A stretch of DNA of 64,000 nucleotides from Fasciolopsis buskii (lineage: Eukaryota > Platyhelminthes > Trematoda > Plagiorchiida > Fasciolidae), in the NCBI GenBank assembly GCA_008360955.1, contig LUCM01000674.1, positions 62,001 to 126,000 on the forward strand, read 5' to 3'. The position numbers and the translations under genes were made by a program. Each line of letters opens with the position of its first letter. Position 1 is the stretch's first letter. Under the pieces are notes generated by a model, which searched no databases, had not been told where the DNA came from, and saw only the letters and a program-made list of their open reading frames with translations. This document shows, piece after piece, positions 26,790 to 39,430 of this stretch.

Positions 26790-27560
26790 AAATGCGTTGT
26801 TGTATTAAGAACCGAATCACAAGGGCTTACTCGAACTTGTTGCTTAATTTGTTTAGTTCCATAAAGCTGGTAGAGTATATCTAGCTGAATTGTCGGAGCT
26901 TCACCTCTTTAACAACTGAACCTTCTGTTTTTATGGACCATCTGTAAGGGTTGGACAACTCACAGTAGGAAGACAGTAGCCAGGGCTGATCCAACTACAT
27001 AATTGATTTAGTCACTATATAAAGACGCCGAGATCGCTGACTGCCCGGTAAGGATTACTGAATTAAAACCCAAGACAAACTGAGCCTACCGGTTAGGTAA
27101 TTTCAAGGTCAACCAGAATTCTAGTGTCAGCGGGCATGTTAAATTTTCTAGATTTGTTATCTACAACTGTTGTTACAATCGATTACCGGTTGAATGACTT
27201 CTCATTAGCTTCAAGGAAAGTTGTGATACTACTTCATACAGAAGATTACGTAGGTTAGTAAATAGTGAATCCACACTGGCTTCCGATTTACATTCTGATT
27301 TATGAAGACCGGGAGCAAAATGCAACGAAAGCTGGTGATTCGATGGAAGCGGTTCTAAGGAAGATTACTTGTGATTGATGAAACGCCTTGCTCCCGTGCG
27401 CCTCGTTAGCACACAGTACGTGATTTTGTATCACTCAAAGTTTCAGGCTCAGGGTGGATGGCTCACCCATCCCATTCATCCACTTTGGAAGTAGGCTCCA
27501 GTTGGTCGGGGACATGGGTGTGGGACAACAGACAAATGCTTGGAGCAGGATATAGAAAAA
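26790..27560. other. No recognisable feature
   Basis: AT-rich sequence with stops in all frames between the ribozyme repeat and the large inverted repeat. Confidence 0.4.
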
Positions 27561-27582
27561 AAACAGAATCAAAGTACGTTTT

Positions 27583-27897
27583 CAGTTCTTCGTAATCAGT
27601 GCCAATACATAACACTGAATATAATCTACATTAGATGACAGGGCTTATGATAGGTTGCAATTTTAATAGTCAAAATATGTTCTCTTGTATATATATATAT
27701 GTGCGTCAATCGGATTTCGGTGGAAATTATGGGTAGGGAGATGTGATTCACACACGTGAAGAATTCTAACGATTTTCGCCAGTGGCGAGTGCGACAGAGA
27801 AGCTTCAGCGTTTGTGCGGACTGCTTTTTGGCACAAAACGCGGAATGATAGAGACGAACGCATACAGCCTCATCTGCAGATTAGACAGGGACTTCAC
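27583..27897 (+). repeat. Left arm of the inverted repeat
   Basis: Pairs with 28744-29030. A (TA)n of about six units at 27691-27702 interrupts the less conserved outer part. A 48-residue frame inside the arm is repeated exactly in the other arm only because the DNA is duplicated. Confidence 0.85.
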
Positions 27898-28743
27898 TAG
27901 TCTTCATAACCTACTGCGGACTTCGTAGATTATTCCGAAAGCTTGATTGACGTTCACCAGGTAGATGGAAACAATCAAGTGTGAACACAACTCCTGTGAT
28001 GGTTTTAATAGCTCCCGTTTTGTTCACCAAACCAACTGGAATAGGTGTCTGGTTGTAAGGCCAGTGTAAGGCATAACGAGGCCATAGTATCCAGCACACT
28101 ACTTTGGACGTGATTGAACAAGCGTCTTTGACGCAAACAGGACGTGCCTTTTTGTTGCTTAGAACGTCTTATCTACAGCTCCGAACAACCTGCAGTAGAT
28201 AACATCCGCTTGGATGCCAACCTCAACAAACAAACTGATGTACATTGCTTCTATTCTACTGCGGCTTTCATATTTCATTCTTCAAACTGTTCCATGCATA
28301 GTTTTGTCAACGAAACGTCCAGGAGAGTTTTACCAAACCCCCTCCCATGGGGAAGGAAGCTGAGTCTCCATGGCATCTTCAGGGCAGATTTTCTACGCCC
28401 TATTGATTGAGCAACTTATTAGATTTCATTCTAAGTCGTCAGAAACTGCTGAAATGAATATGCTGACCGTTCCACATAGCTTTCCTTTGTGCGGATAACT
28501 GTGCGGAGCCATTAACCCGAAGCATTACGGGAACATCTAAGCAAACTATCCTGTCGTTTTTTGCATTCTCAAGTGTTAATTGAATTGAACTGAATTCCGG
28601 TGTGTTTGCTGAATGCTTACAATATGCATCTAATATCAACATCATCGTCTACGAAGCAAATGACATTAACATAACGCTTGTATAGGGCGAACTCTCTCAT
28701 GATGTTCTTTAAACAGGTACTTCCCGTTTTGCAGCAAAGAATG

Positions 28744-29030
28744 GTGAAGTCCCTGTCTAATCTGCAGATGAGGCTGTATGCGTTCGTCTCTATCATTCCG
28801 CGTTTTGTGCCAAAAAGCAGTCCGCACAAACGCTGAAGCTTCTCTGTCGCACTCGCCACTGGCGAAAATCGTTAGAATTCTTCACGTGTGTGAATCACAT
28901 CTCCCTACCCATAATTTCCACCACATCCGTTTCACACACGTTTTGACTACTAAAGCTGCAACCGACTATAGCGCCTGTCACTGAATGTAGTTTTTATTCA
29001 ATGTTATGTATTGGTATAATTACGAAGAAC
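28744..29030 (-). repeat. Right arm of the inverted repeat
   Basis: Reverse complement of the left arm. Identity looks complete from 28744 to 28922, then falls to about three quarters in the outer part up to TACGAAGAAC near 29021-29030. Confidence 0.85.
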
Positions 29031-29039
29031 GTCATCTTT

Positions 29040-30770
29040 TTCAAATAGCTATCCGCCATTATGCGTATCAGACTGTGCATCATCGTTTGCCTTTTTTACT
29101 CGCTGTAGTGAATCACTGAATCAACATCATTTTGATTTTTAATAATCAGTTGAGATTTGTCTCTGCAGTTATTTTCCAACGTTTACCTTATCCGTGGGAA
29201 GTTATAAAACTCGATGGGAAGAATAATTTCAACCGCGTAACAAAGATGTAAAACCTTTTACTCGCATGCATGATGTATGGAATTTGCTCTGGACTAATAA
29301 AAATGCGTTTTGTTAAAAGATTGGCTCCGTCAAGATTTCGGTTGTCTACGATGTATTTTTTCCGGCTATGCTTAAGCCACTTCCACTAGATGCATTTTAC
29401 ACTTAGGACCTGTCCGCTGCTGCTAACTTTAAGAACTTATGGCCTTAAATTCAGTGCTAGTTAGGGAATACTACTGAGTAAGACACTTGATGAATCAGGT
29501 GAATATCAACATTGACGGTTAAGTATAATTTCGCATGGTTTACTGAATGGACTGGTGAACAATGAGTGTTCATTTACATATATGATTGTGTAAGTGAACT
29601 TGATCCAAATACTGTGGAGACGGTTCTGCCCGCGTATGAACTAGCGAACTGTGGTCTGATCATTTTGGATGACCGTGTGCTTCATCATTCGTTTCAGCTT
29701 GACCGGTTCATTAATTTGTTGTAAATGAAAAACAACTCATTAATCATTCCGTATTTGCAAGATCGAAGGATTGCGTGCACTAAACGGGGTAGGCAACGTT
29801 TGCCAGTTTTGCGGGTGGTGGACAGAGGCTACGAATGAGTGTAAACCGGATAAAACGAGGTCAACTGTTCACGCAGGTAACCCGATAGCGCACATCCCAA
29901 GTGGATAGATTTCTTCCGTTCACATAGCATACGAACCTTGCAGGTTGTACTACAGGAAGAAGAAAAATCACTTTCCTCGATGATATTTGCCGTAAGCAGT
30001 AATAAATTAAACACAATAAACAGGAACCTGATTCTTACGTCCACTGTTTGTAAAAGCGAAAGGCAGAAATATACACTTGCCTGTGAGCGATTAAAAAAGT
30101 CCACATTTTAGTCAAAAAATGAAGTAAACAAACTACTGCCATTCTGAAACCGGCTCATTTTGGGAAATCGGAAATTAAGGAAACTGATCAAGTCGTCAAA
30201 TTAGACAGAAGTTCCTGTCGTAACCCTCATTGTGGTATCCAGATGAGGAGTTCATGGGATCATAGTGGAATGCCTATCAAACACTGAGGTGAAAGAAACC
30301 AGGCGACATTCGTCATGCACAATTCGATGTAAAAGAACTAAAAATCTGATGCAACATTGCGCTGAGTACAGGATGTGGGAATTTTTATGGCATACTGATC
30401 GCATCCACGAATGATGCGTGGGTATTCTAGGACCAAAAGTACTAAAAAGAGTACCAGATTTGTAACTGACAGTAACCAGCTAGGAAAGAAGTATGCGGAA
30501 GACCTCTGTCCAACCTTTGCAAAGTTGCGCAAAAAAGCATGAATGTTGCGCAAATAATTAACTGAGAAAGATATCGATAATTAAAACGGCCTTACGCAAT
30601 GATCGCAAAAAATACGGAGCTATTCAAACCGTTATATCCGATAGAGAGTTTTCGAGCTTGGCAGTCATTAAAGCAGTGTAGGCGATCCTCAGTTTTCTTG
30701 ATATGTTTATTCGATTTTTATGGTTGAATAAAATTCGGTTTTGTTTCACCCCCTCCTTACCCCTCTTTTT
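29040..30770. other. No recognisable gene
   Basis: Short open frames only, AT-rich, no repeat or RNA structure seen. Confidence 0.4.
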
Positions 30771-30779
30771 TCGTTCTAG

Positions 30780-31165
30780 GTACTAAAGGGTTGCGCGAAA
30801 ATGTTTCTCAATCATTCGCTTTGCTATCTTTGCTCCTACTGGAAGCAGGTTTGCCACATGATTGGTTAGTGATATTATCTAAACATAACAGTCCATTTGA
30901 AGATTTGAGAACAGCGAACATGAACGTGCGGCGTGATCTCTGGAGTCATACCCATAACGTTCCTCGCTATTTCATGCATGCGCTCTGGTTTTCGCATTTT
31001 CTCCGGATGCAATCTTCGAGGTATTTGTATAAGGAATTCATTCACCGTACACCCGACATTTTACGGCCTGCCAAAATTTTTAACGATATGGCGCGTTTAC
31101 CAAAGCTACTGGATAGGCATTTTTTGACTGACAGGTTTTCCTTCGTTTTGTTTAAACAATCGTGA
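30780..31165 (+). CDS. Possible exon of an unidentified gene
   Basis: A pyrimidine-rich tract ends in TCTAG at 30775-30779, a good 3' splice acceptor, and the following frame is open for about 128 codons to a TGA at 31163-31165. The translation has a leucine-rich start (FALLSLLLLEAGLPHDW) and ordinary composition. I recognise no family. If real, it would be a terminal exon, because no obvious donor is needed before the stop. An acceptor-like sequence before a long frame also arises by chance, so this is a candidate for RNA-seq testing only. Confidence 0.2.
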
Positions 31166-31169
31166 CAAA

Positions 31170-33700
31170 TGATGAACTGTACCTTAAAATTTGGTGGAAA
31201 TTAAAAGCGGACAGTCTTTTCCGGTTAACTTAATCAAGGATCCAATTACTGAAGCAACGTCAGGTGGAATTAATCCCAACTAATCTTGAAGAAATTCTCG
31301 GTACTTACTGACAGGTTTACACACTAAAAATCAGGAAACTCCGCGAATATTTTAGTTGTTTATTCCAGAGTGTTTTTTTGTTCATATTTAACACCGGGTG
31401 ATTGTTGCATCAGAATGACTCCAGGTTTGTTCGGAAACATCTAAACATCTTGAAGACGAAAGAAGCATCAGGACGCAACAGGCCATACCAGGTTTGTCCT
31501 TGAAATGTGGTCCGATATTTTTTCGGGGTTCGTCCTCTAAATACCGGGAAAATTCATGACTTACAGGTGCCAAGGTCATAACCTTTAGTAGGAACTGTCC
31601 TTTGTATTTGCACACGCGATTCGATTCTAGGTGCAAACACTGAGAACTCCACAGAAAGTACCAGTGGACTTGGACATCATACGTCACAATCCAGTCTTGA
31701 CAAAGTGGCTTCACTAGTTTCGCGGAGTTAGCTTCAGACACGAACCGTAAAATCCTCAGAATTTATTCTCTGGATTATCAAAATACCTGGGCACTTAGCT
31801 TGTTAGTATCGTTTGATAATTAATCCAAATTCGGGTTTTTCTGGGAATTTCCACGAACATTCTGTCAAATTGACCAATCAAAGCACTTAGGTACAATGAT
31901 GTCCTGTTCCCTAGCTATCAGTTGGATGCTAGTTTGTTCGCATATTTTGCTCGTTTATTTTATGCGCGTATGCAGACGATGCAGGTTTTCGATGTGAACA
32001 TTCAAGGACCGAGGTCGCCCTGTATATAAACTAAGACTGAATGGTATTGCAAAGTTGTCTTTGTCTCGATCTCCAAACATAGAGGCATCTGGATTTAATG
32101 ATTTGTCACACTAAACTGGCACTGATAAGCTCTCACTGGCACTAGAATCTCACTTGAATCACTAGGACAGTGTACAGGCTAAGCACTCATTTGAGAATCA
32201 AACAGCCATTCATAACCGTCAAAGAGGTGTAAGGTGAAGTTAGAAAATTACGGTCAACTTCTTTCGGATCACATTGGAATGTTCTCAGTAAGTCACAGAG
32301 TGTTCGTAACATTTGCGAACAACTTCATTATTCTTTAGGTCTCTCGATGTTGTCCGATGACCTCCCTGGTAACTTACAAATAGATTTTTATACGAAAATT
32401 TTCTCTCATGTGCCCATTATCCTTTACAAAAGGAACATTCATCGCTATATCTTTGCTTTCTATCGGTTGAAAATTCCATTAGTTGAACCTTATATGTTAT
32501 ATTTCATTCGTCCTTTGCATGTCCTCTGCTGTTCAGGAGAAAGACTTGTTAGATTGCTGGGAATAAATTTAATTGAACGAGAATTATTTCATTTTCTGAT
32601 CGAAGTTTTGTTTGCAGTTCCAGCCCATTCTATGGGTAGGTACAAGGTAAATAATTCCAACCCTCTTTTCTGGAGTTGATTAGTGCATCCCCTCCGAGAT
32701 GCGAAACCTTGCCAAGACCGAACGCAAATGCACATTTTATGGAATATCTGGCGGTCACATCTATTTGATTGCTCGACATCCGTGTAAAAAATGACTACGT
32801 TTTGAATAATTTCACCTTAAACAGCTGCAAATAGAACCGAAGATTTCTTTCACGAAAAATTGATTCCATAGGTCATCGGGATTGCATTTCTTCTCAATTT
32901 TGCCTTATAAATTTACATTCTCGCAACTGTTATTCCGGATTTATTTGGACAAACTAGACTGATCGAAATGATGGCAGTCGATCTCCTATCGTCCAGGTTA
33001 AAACAAATCCCACAGTGACCTAGGCCGCAAGAAGGCGGGTCTAAACTGAGATGTTAATCTGAAGATTCTGCTCCGTGACAAGCGTTACCTCGATTTTGGC
33101 TTTATTCATTCGCCTGACCCTCCATATTCATTGATTATTGAAGACAGATGCTTTTGACCATAATCCATTCCCACTCAGGAAAACTAGACAAGCAAGTGTA
33201 TGGTTGGAAATGACAAAATCGAGGTATTAGGCTTCAGTTATACCATAATGGTTTCTACGAAGACATGCAAAATATATTTAGTAAATGGCCGCACTAGTAG
33301 ATAGGTATTATCTGGACATTTCATGAACAACAGTGTTTAACTCTCATATCTGCGGAAGTCAGCCGACCAATATCCTACCGTTTCAGGTTGAACGTGGGGG
33401 ATTCTTTTTTTCGTCAGTCGGACGACTTATCCGGTTGAAGCTTGTTGGTGGTAACTCCCTCTTCGTCTCACTATCAATCAAAGCAAATGCTTGGAGTAAA
33501 CACGACCGGGCCCTTCACGGTTCATTATGAAGGAAGGACAGGTAAGGCTGTTGTTAATTAATTGTGCTCATTTAGTGAATATATACACATAAATTTATAT
33601 AAACCGATCACAAATCTTCCTGACGGAGGAGGATGACAACTCAAGAGATTACAAAAGGAGGCAACGCTGTGTGCAGTTCACTGCCTGTGCTGATCATAGA
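31170..33700. other. Unassigned stretch with two open frames over 100 codons
   Basis: Frames at 31388-31741 (minus, 117 codons) and 32347-32679 (plus, 110 codons) are open, but neither shows a recognisable domain. The first is rich in Cys, Ser and Leu and starts in a region without an evident promoter or acceptor. I see nothing else. Confidence 0.25.
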
Positions 33701-33718
33701 CTTCCCACTGCTGTGCTA

Positions 33719-33850
33719 CCCGGCGGGCGGCCAACCGGATAAGGTCGTGGCCTTCGGACGTAAAGTTCGCTGGTTCGAATCCTCCCACCGCCGGCCAACT
33801 TCCCCACTTGGCAGCCTTCTGCTGGCCGCGGCCTCCTTCCTGAAAATTCA
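33719..33850 (+). mobile_element. tRNA-Arg-like SINE, copy 1
   Basis: GGCGGCCAACCGGATAAGG fits an A box and GGTTCGAATCC (33772-33782) is an exact B box at tRNA spacing. The anticodon region reads ACG, pointing to an arginine tRNA ancestor. The tRNA part is followed by a short body (CTTGGCAGCC, GGCCGCGGCC, CCTTCCTGAAA) shared with the copy at 46878-47014. The A-rich stretch that follows is listed separately as its tail. No protein is encoded; frames across it are shadows. Confidence 0.8.
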
Positions 33851-33864
33851 TGTATATTGTTGTT

Positions 33865-33909
33865 TCAATAATAAAGGAAGTAAAAGACAAAAAAGATAAA
33901 AGAAATAAG
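33865..33909 (+). repeat. A-rich purine tail of the SINE
   Basis: AATAATAAAGGAAG followed by AAAAGA and GATAAAA units. The other SINE copy ends in a similar AAAGATA-type tract on its own strand, so the tail probably belongs to the element. Confidence 0.55.
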
Positions 33910-36900
33910 GCTATCCGAGTCGGACCCAACAGTGAATATTCATTCATGAAGACCTATGTATGGGTTATTTTAGAAAAAAGCCCTCCTAAGCCGTTTGGGA
34001 ATCAGTGGACATTGTTCAAATCCGCAAGTGTTTGATACTTCTTAGATTCGCAACCAAACAATCCCCGGTTCCCAACAAAGCAACTGACCAAACAATGTGA
34101 TTATTATGCCTCTGCAAAGTTTAGCTTCCTAGCATTAGTCATATTTAGTAACGTACCATGCTGGCAACGTCATTGTGCCCCGTTTGCCTTGCGAAACAGA
34201 GAGAATGCTTTCAAAAAATTCAGGTTTTCGCCATCCTTGCTGGTGTTCTTCCGTGGTTCCTTATGCAGTTTCATGACCGTTCTCTTATCACAAACTTGGG
34301 CTATCGTCAATCAGTCTATACTTCTACTCCAATGGCCACGGTAGTTCACAGGAACAGAGATAACGTTTACGATTCAGTCATTTAACTGATTCTTATGAGC
34401 AATCTGAGACCGGGTTGAGTTATTACTTGATCTAGTCTGAAGCGGCGTTATTCAGATCAACACTGAAATCCATGAAATTATCTAAAGGCTATTCTTCCCA
34501 CGATAAGAACCATCCATAATACAAACCCGTCGGTCTCCGTCTGGTGCTCAAGCTGCGGACTGAACAGCTACGAGCTGACTGACGTGTTAGCCGTGAATTT
34601 GCCCGAAACAGATCTCCATACTAATTAAAGATGAAGAATACACTAATGCAAAACCTGTCCGTCTTTCATTTTATACGGCCGGAGACTACTGGTTCACAAC
34701 AAAGACATTAGGTGCAAATTACTTGGCTCTATTAATGACTATTCTGTTCATAGATTGGCTTCATTGTTTAGACTCACGGTCACTCGCCCTGAGTCAAAAC
34801 CCAAATATCACTGGGGCGTGATTGATTATTCCCAAAGTGTTAATAGCTACACCGTGATTCCGCGATTCTCACTTCTGATTTGACTGTGCATGTTTGGCTT
34901 CGTTGTTGTCGGTTTAGTAGCATGAAACTTGTTTATCCTAATCCCAAGGAAAACATTTGCCAATTGGCAGTCACGTTCATAGGTATGTCCTCTCTAACGT
35001 AACCCAGCTAGGCTCCGCATCCACGGTGACGAGATTTTGTTGTATTTTGATTTTCTTTCCTTCGAAACTGAGTTTTCTAACCGAAAAGTATGTAAAAATG
35101 GGGAACCGAAAACCACTGCATGCAAATGTCCAAAATCCGATGAAAAAGGCATCGGGGAAAACAATCGCAAACGTTTCAGAAAGCAACCCATTGACCAAAT
35201 TGGCCACCGGTCACAATCAGTTTTTCAGATTAGATGTTCTATAGAACACTGAACAAATGTGCACAACTTTTCAGGCAGCGATTCATTTTCGTGAAGTCGG
35301 TGTCACAACGAGTAATGCTGAATTGTTTGAGCTCTAAGCGCCATAGATGCAAGCAACATTTGAGTTACAATCGACATAGACTATCAAAGTCACTGAACGC
35401 TTTGTTCTTCTTTATTCGTCAAATCGGCTTTGATTCCCTAAAAATAATCGTCAAGTCTACTACGCGGGCTTGATTTTTGCATGATAAACCTATTTTGCCT
35501 GTTTTAATTTACTGCGCACATGAAATTGAATCAACGAATATCCATTTTTATCAGCAGATATCGACCTGCATTGCCTCATTTTTAATATACACTAAGAGTA
35601 CATGTTTAGTTTGGTTTCCGGCTTTCTCAGGTAAGTGAAGTCCCCACACAGGTGGGGCAAGCGTTGGGGAGTTTCGAGTATCTTAGCACATGCAAATTCA
35701 TTCAGCCTGCATTCGGATAACGAATAAAATCCCATTCTGGTTAACAAATACGCCATAGGATAAGCTAGGCCGATGTCTAATTGGCAGGACAGTCGGTCTG
35801 AAGTATCATATTAGTCACAGTGAATTCCGCGTTTGGCATCACGCGCGTAACTATAAGGCAATTTTTGTTTTTCTAGGTCAAGGTGAAAACAAATCAACCA
35901 AATATCAATCCAACTAGAAAGCTAATGGCCGACTAAATTGTGATGCAGAATCCTTCGTGTTAAACTGTGCTCATCTATTTTAGCTTGTTTTTCAGATACT
36001 GACCTCATACTAGCCTAGCTCGGTTTTGATCATTGCCAGTATGTTGTCCATTTTTAACTGTCATTCATTTGTGAACGATCAGTCTGATTTCCCATCTCAT
36101 TCAATCCTTTGCGTTACCAAAAGAACAATGCTATGGTCTAACGACGGATCAGAGCAAATATCACCATCGATTAGGTATATTGTAGTGATATCGGTTATGT
36201 AATCTGTGTCCATTGGTTGAGCAAACATTTTCGCACTGGGCAGACAGACAGGGTAACAAACAAGAGAGAAACAGTAAAGGAACTTCTGAAATTTGCCAAA
36301 ACACCGAAATAATTGTTGATTTCGGCCCTGGGTGGAAAAACTTAGAGTTAGTGTTGTAACTAAAAATAACTGTGAATCTCGGAACTGTATTCACTTTATT
36401 GAAACAGAACGAGCCTGCATATTTCCAGTATCGATCGCATCTTCTAGTTTAACAGGACTTCCTTTCCCACTGGATCTTTATCCCTCCGGCTACACCGAGG
36501 TGTGCTTCGCTGCGTGTCCTAATTCAGACATTTTTTAAACTCTTCTTCGAACAATAATTTAGAGTTGTTTTTTTCTTGCATCGTTGCACAAATACGTGGT
36601 CTGACTATCGATGAACAGGTCAGTCGGCTGTCAGATGCCAGTTCACGCCAAGTCATACATAATAGATTTGCTCCGACCAATCTGACTGTGACATTAGGTT
36701 AACGGAAGACAAACTTTGGTTAACACACGAACGAGGGCAGAATTCATATGAACATATGACGTTTTTGAAGGTCGGATCTCCCATGAAATAAAAAAAAAAC
36801 ACGTTTCTGTAGAAAAGCTTACTAGACATCATTCGAAGGATGCGACAGGGAAATGTTTACTGACACCAATAACCGAAAAATGGCTTAAAATCTAACTTAA

Positions 36901-38210
36901 GCTGTTCCTAAAAATACATTGTACTTGTGCTCGAGAAGAGAATATCCGTCACAGAAAACATTCTGAAAAATAGTTAGTAGGCTAGCCGTTTTGTCTCAGC
37001 AACAACTACCATTAGTTTTTCTCATAGGCATAATATATGACATTACACATGTTTCTCATGCTGCTGCTGTAACTAACGATCCATTCTTTTACACCAAGCC
37101 TGTTTCAAAGACAATGAAACTAGGCGAACGAAAAGGGTAGATGAAAAACTGCAATTCGCATATTGGCTACATAGTGTATCATCTTTAATAAAGATTGTAA
37201 CACCACATTAGATATTGTTTCACATACTTTCGTTTAATCCAGACGACACCAGATTAGGGATAGATTTCCCGATTGGATTTACGTCTCTTTCACAAATCAT
37301 TTACCAAACTCAACTTGGCATTGGCTTCTTCGACAACAACTTGTTGTAACCTTAGCTCGTCTGTAAACTCTGTTAGATGTGTTTGCCGAGTGAAGACGTA
37401 GGTTTACTCACTTTCTAGTCGGAATTTACGGCCCGAGAAATCCGGTCAGTTAGACAATGATGCAATATCCTGACCAAATGTTTCAAAGCAAAATGTTTTT
37501 CAATTTAGAACGAGCATCTCAGCTGCGACGACTTGTAGCAGTTGTTCGTTAAGGCTTCCAGCACGTCTGGTGCGACAGACAGGGAGTAATTTTCCCCAAC
37601 AAAAATCCATTTCATGTTTTCATTATTAGGGAAATCAAAGCAATGAACTTACTGCAAATATTGAAGTAATTTCAAGAAGGTTTCCATGCGAGCGTTTTCT
37701 TCTGGTGTATTTCGTCCGGCAAACAAGAACACGAGTGCTGCAGTTTGTCAAGCAAAAGTAGAGTAAATTTCAAAATCTGCTTTGATGTATGTAAATGTAG
37801 GGTAAGAAGTAAACAAACAAATTTGATAACTCACTGATAACTCATACGATGTCCACTGAAATTCGGGCTAAGCAAAGTATTGACAAATTCCTGGATGTGG
37901 CTTTACGAGACGAGGCAAACGGTATTTTGGTATGCCAGAATGAAATTTGCGAACAAATATATCGCCTAGCAATTTGCATGCGTTTCTGGGCAGAATTTTA
38001 CCTGTATATTTCAAACGATCAATAATATGTCCATGAAAACACTGTTGATTTTATTGTGCGACATAGTTTATGAGTTAACAAAAGTTTACATTCCGGTCGA
38101 AATCGGCGCAAAAGCCATCAATGTCAACACGAAAGCCGATTAAAAGTAAAACAAAACTGGGACGTTTACAGCCATGGAGATTAGAAAAAGTTCTCTCATG
38201 AAATGGCCTT
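33910..38210. other. No recognisable gene
   Basis: Short open frames, the longest 95 codons at 34957-35244, with no domains that I recognise. A frame at 36332-36538 ends in a stretch rich in Pro, Cys and Gly but lacks supporting splice signals. Confidence 0.35.
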
Positions 38211-38216
38211 TCGCAA

Positions 38217-38516
38217 TCAGAATTCGCGTGTGGTATGGAACAATGAACATAAGTAGATAAGGTAGAATGGGTGAATAGATGTGAACACCACTGGCATCCT
38301 TGCGATTCGCAAGAGTTTCGGCCGAAATGTTTGCAGTTTTCTTATACACAGATTGCACATTTTGTTCCTAAATGAGCCATCTGCTGCAGAAGAAACACTG
38401 CTGATACTAGGCAGATCCTGGTTACTTATTTGAAACTCCTCCATAAGTTTACTCGAAAAAGAAACTGGACAGCAATAGAGTAAGATAAGGGAAACAGACA
38501 AAATAATTACTTCCAT
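38217..38516 (-). CDS. Open frame with signal-peptide-like start, unidentified
   Basis: The minus-strand frame starts with Met followed by a strongly hydrophobic stretch (ILSVSLILLYCC) and small residues suited to signal peptidase, then a polar Ser-rich part. It is open for 99 codons. This would fit a small secreted protein or the first exon of one, with a possible donor GTATAAG near the middle. I recognise no family, and hydrophobic starts also occur by chance in AT-rich DNA. Confidence 0.15.
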   Translation of the reverse strand: MEVIILSVSLILLYCCPVSFSSKLMEEFQISNQDLPSISSVSSAADGSFRNKMCNLCIRKLQTFRPKLLRIARMPVVFTSIHPFYLIYLCSLFHTTREF

Positions 38517-38519
38517 TTT

Positions 38520-39010
38520 AATTAACGCCGAATCGTCTCAGTCTGCGGATACGGCAGACTGGTGACATTTTTTAACAGTCAGGAATGCGAAGGCACCAGC
38601 TTGAATTGGTGCACATTGTAACAAGCAAATGGTTGTTGAATTTGGTTTTTGGAACCGAGTGAGTGTTAGGAAAACATAAGCGCACTCAAAGAGTGCAAAC
38701 CTAATGAGATGAAGGCCGATTTGTTGAGGGCGGTTTTTGATGTTGCTTATTGGAGGAGTAGTATTGTAATCAACACGGACAGGATTAGGACAAATAAGAT
38801 ACTTCTGGACAAGACGAAAGAGTCAAAGGGAGGATGAGGAGATGACAGAGGAATGATCGACTACGATAAAGTGAGCTGATTTTACTGATTTGTTTGACTT
38901 TCATGAGTTGAATTTCAAAGCAAGGAAACCACATCCATAGAGTAACTACTAGGCTTACAAGCAAACTGAAGTTGACCATTAGGGAACTCAGGCGACAAAC
39001 TAAATCCCAT
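38520..39010. other. No recognisable feature
   Basis: AT-rich spacer before the ribozyme repeat, without notable open frames. Confidence 0.4.
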
Positions 39011-39106
39011 TCCTTGGTACATTTTAGTAGTAGGAGATTGAATGTTTACATGAAATAATTCACCATGTGACATCATCGCTCAACTTACCATAAAGAAACC
39101 ATGGAA

Positions 39107-39151
39107 GCACTGTACAGCTGTTTCATCCTTGTTAGGAATCATCAGCGGTGC
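39107..39151 (-). ncRNA. Hammerhead ribozyme, core intact with one stem I mismatch
   Basis: Same core as at 26124-26168, with TTCCT-AACA-AGGAT forming stem II. The 5' strand of stem I is GCACCG in place of GCACTG, giving one C-A mismatch against CAGTGC. All the catalytic boxes (CTGATGA, GAAA and GTA) are unchanged. Confidence 0.75.
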
Positions 39152-39159
39152 ATATCCAC

Positions 39160-39241
39160 CGCGCCCCAACTGGGACGCGAACCCGAACAAGGACGAACGA
39201 TTGTGAGTCGAATGCCTTAGCCATTGCGCTACCGGGCAGGC
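39160..39241 (-). promoter_or_regulatory. tRNA-Leu-like Pol III promoter head
   Basis: A-box-like TAGCGCAATGGCTAAGGC and B-box-like GGGTTCGCGTCC on the minus strand, in the same positions relative to the ribozyme as in the other copies. Confidence 0.7.
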
Positions 39242-39430
39242 TCTGAACGGTTTGCTGAACTTCACCACATGATGTTGCACCTATCCGTCACTGATTTGCA
39301 CGGTTACTGTCCGTTAGCTCAAAGCGATCGACCCCTACTGATAGATGCCTTCTCTGCAGGTAGCCTAAGTACGACGAAGGCTTTGGATATGACATACAGA
39401 GCTTGATTACTTGGTACCTTTTCAGGTAAT

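Larger units (their letters stand above)
27583..29030. mobile_element. Foldback-like element with long inverted arms (about 1.45 kb)
   Basis: The left arm (27583-27897) and right arm (28744-29030) are reverse complements around a spacer of about 846 bp. The inner 179 bp of each arm (27719-27897 and 28744-28922) look identical base for base, while the outer parts are only moderately similar, and the left arm has gained a short (TA)n. The spacer holds short open frames without a transposase motif that I recognise. It could be a non-autonomous foldback element, or two copies of one repeat inserted in opposite directions. Confidence 0.7.
39013..39417 (-). mobile_element. Hammerhead-ribozyme repeat, complete tRNA-Leu type monomer
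   Basis: One full repeat unit in the minus direction: leader, tRNA-Leu-like head (39160-39241), hammerhead (39107-39151) and downstream arm. It is bounded by CTTGGTAC at 39013-39020 and again at 39410-39417, 397 bp apart. Tandem copies elsewhere read CTTGATAC at this point, so the shared change here suggests a target-site duplication, although it could also be the element's own junction sequence. The frame ACPVAQWLRHSTHNRSSL and its extension are shadows of the tRNA head. Confidence 0.8.

Noticed and set aside
27663..28984. Two identical 48-residue peptides as a duplicated gene
   Set aside because: The identity is at DNA level in the inverted arms and extends beyond the open frames, so it reflects the repeat and not selection on a protein.
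39080..39280. Open frame ACPVAQWLRHSTHNRSSL as a protein
   Set aside because: It is the translated tRNA-Leu-like head and ribozyme of the repeat, and recurs with every copy.
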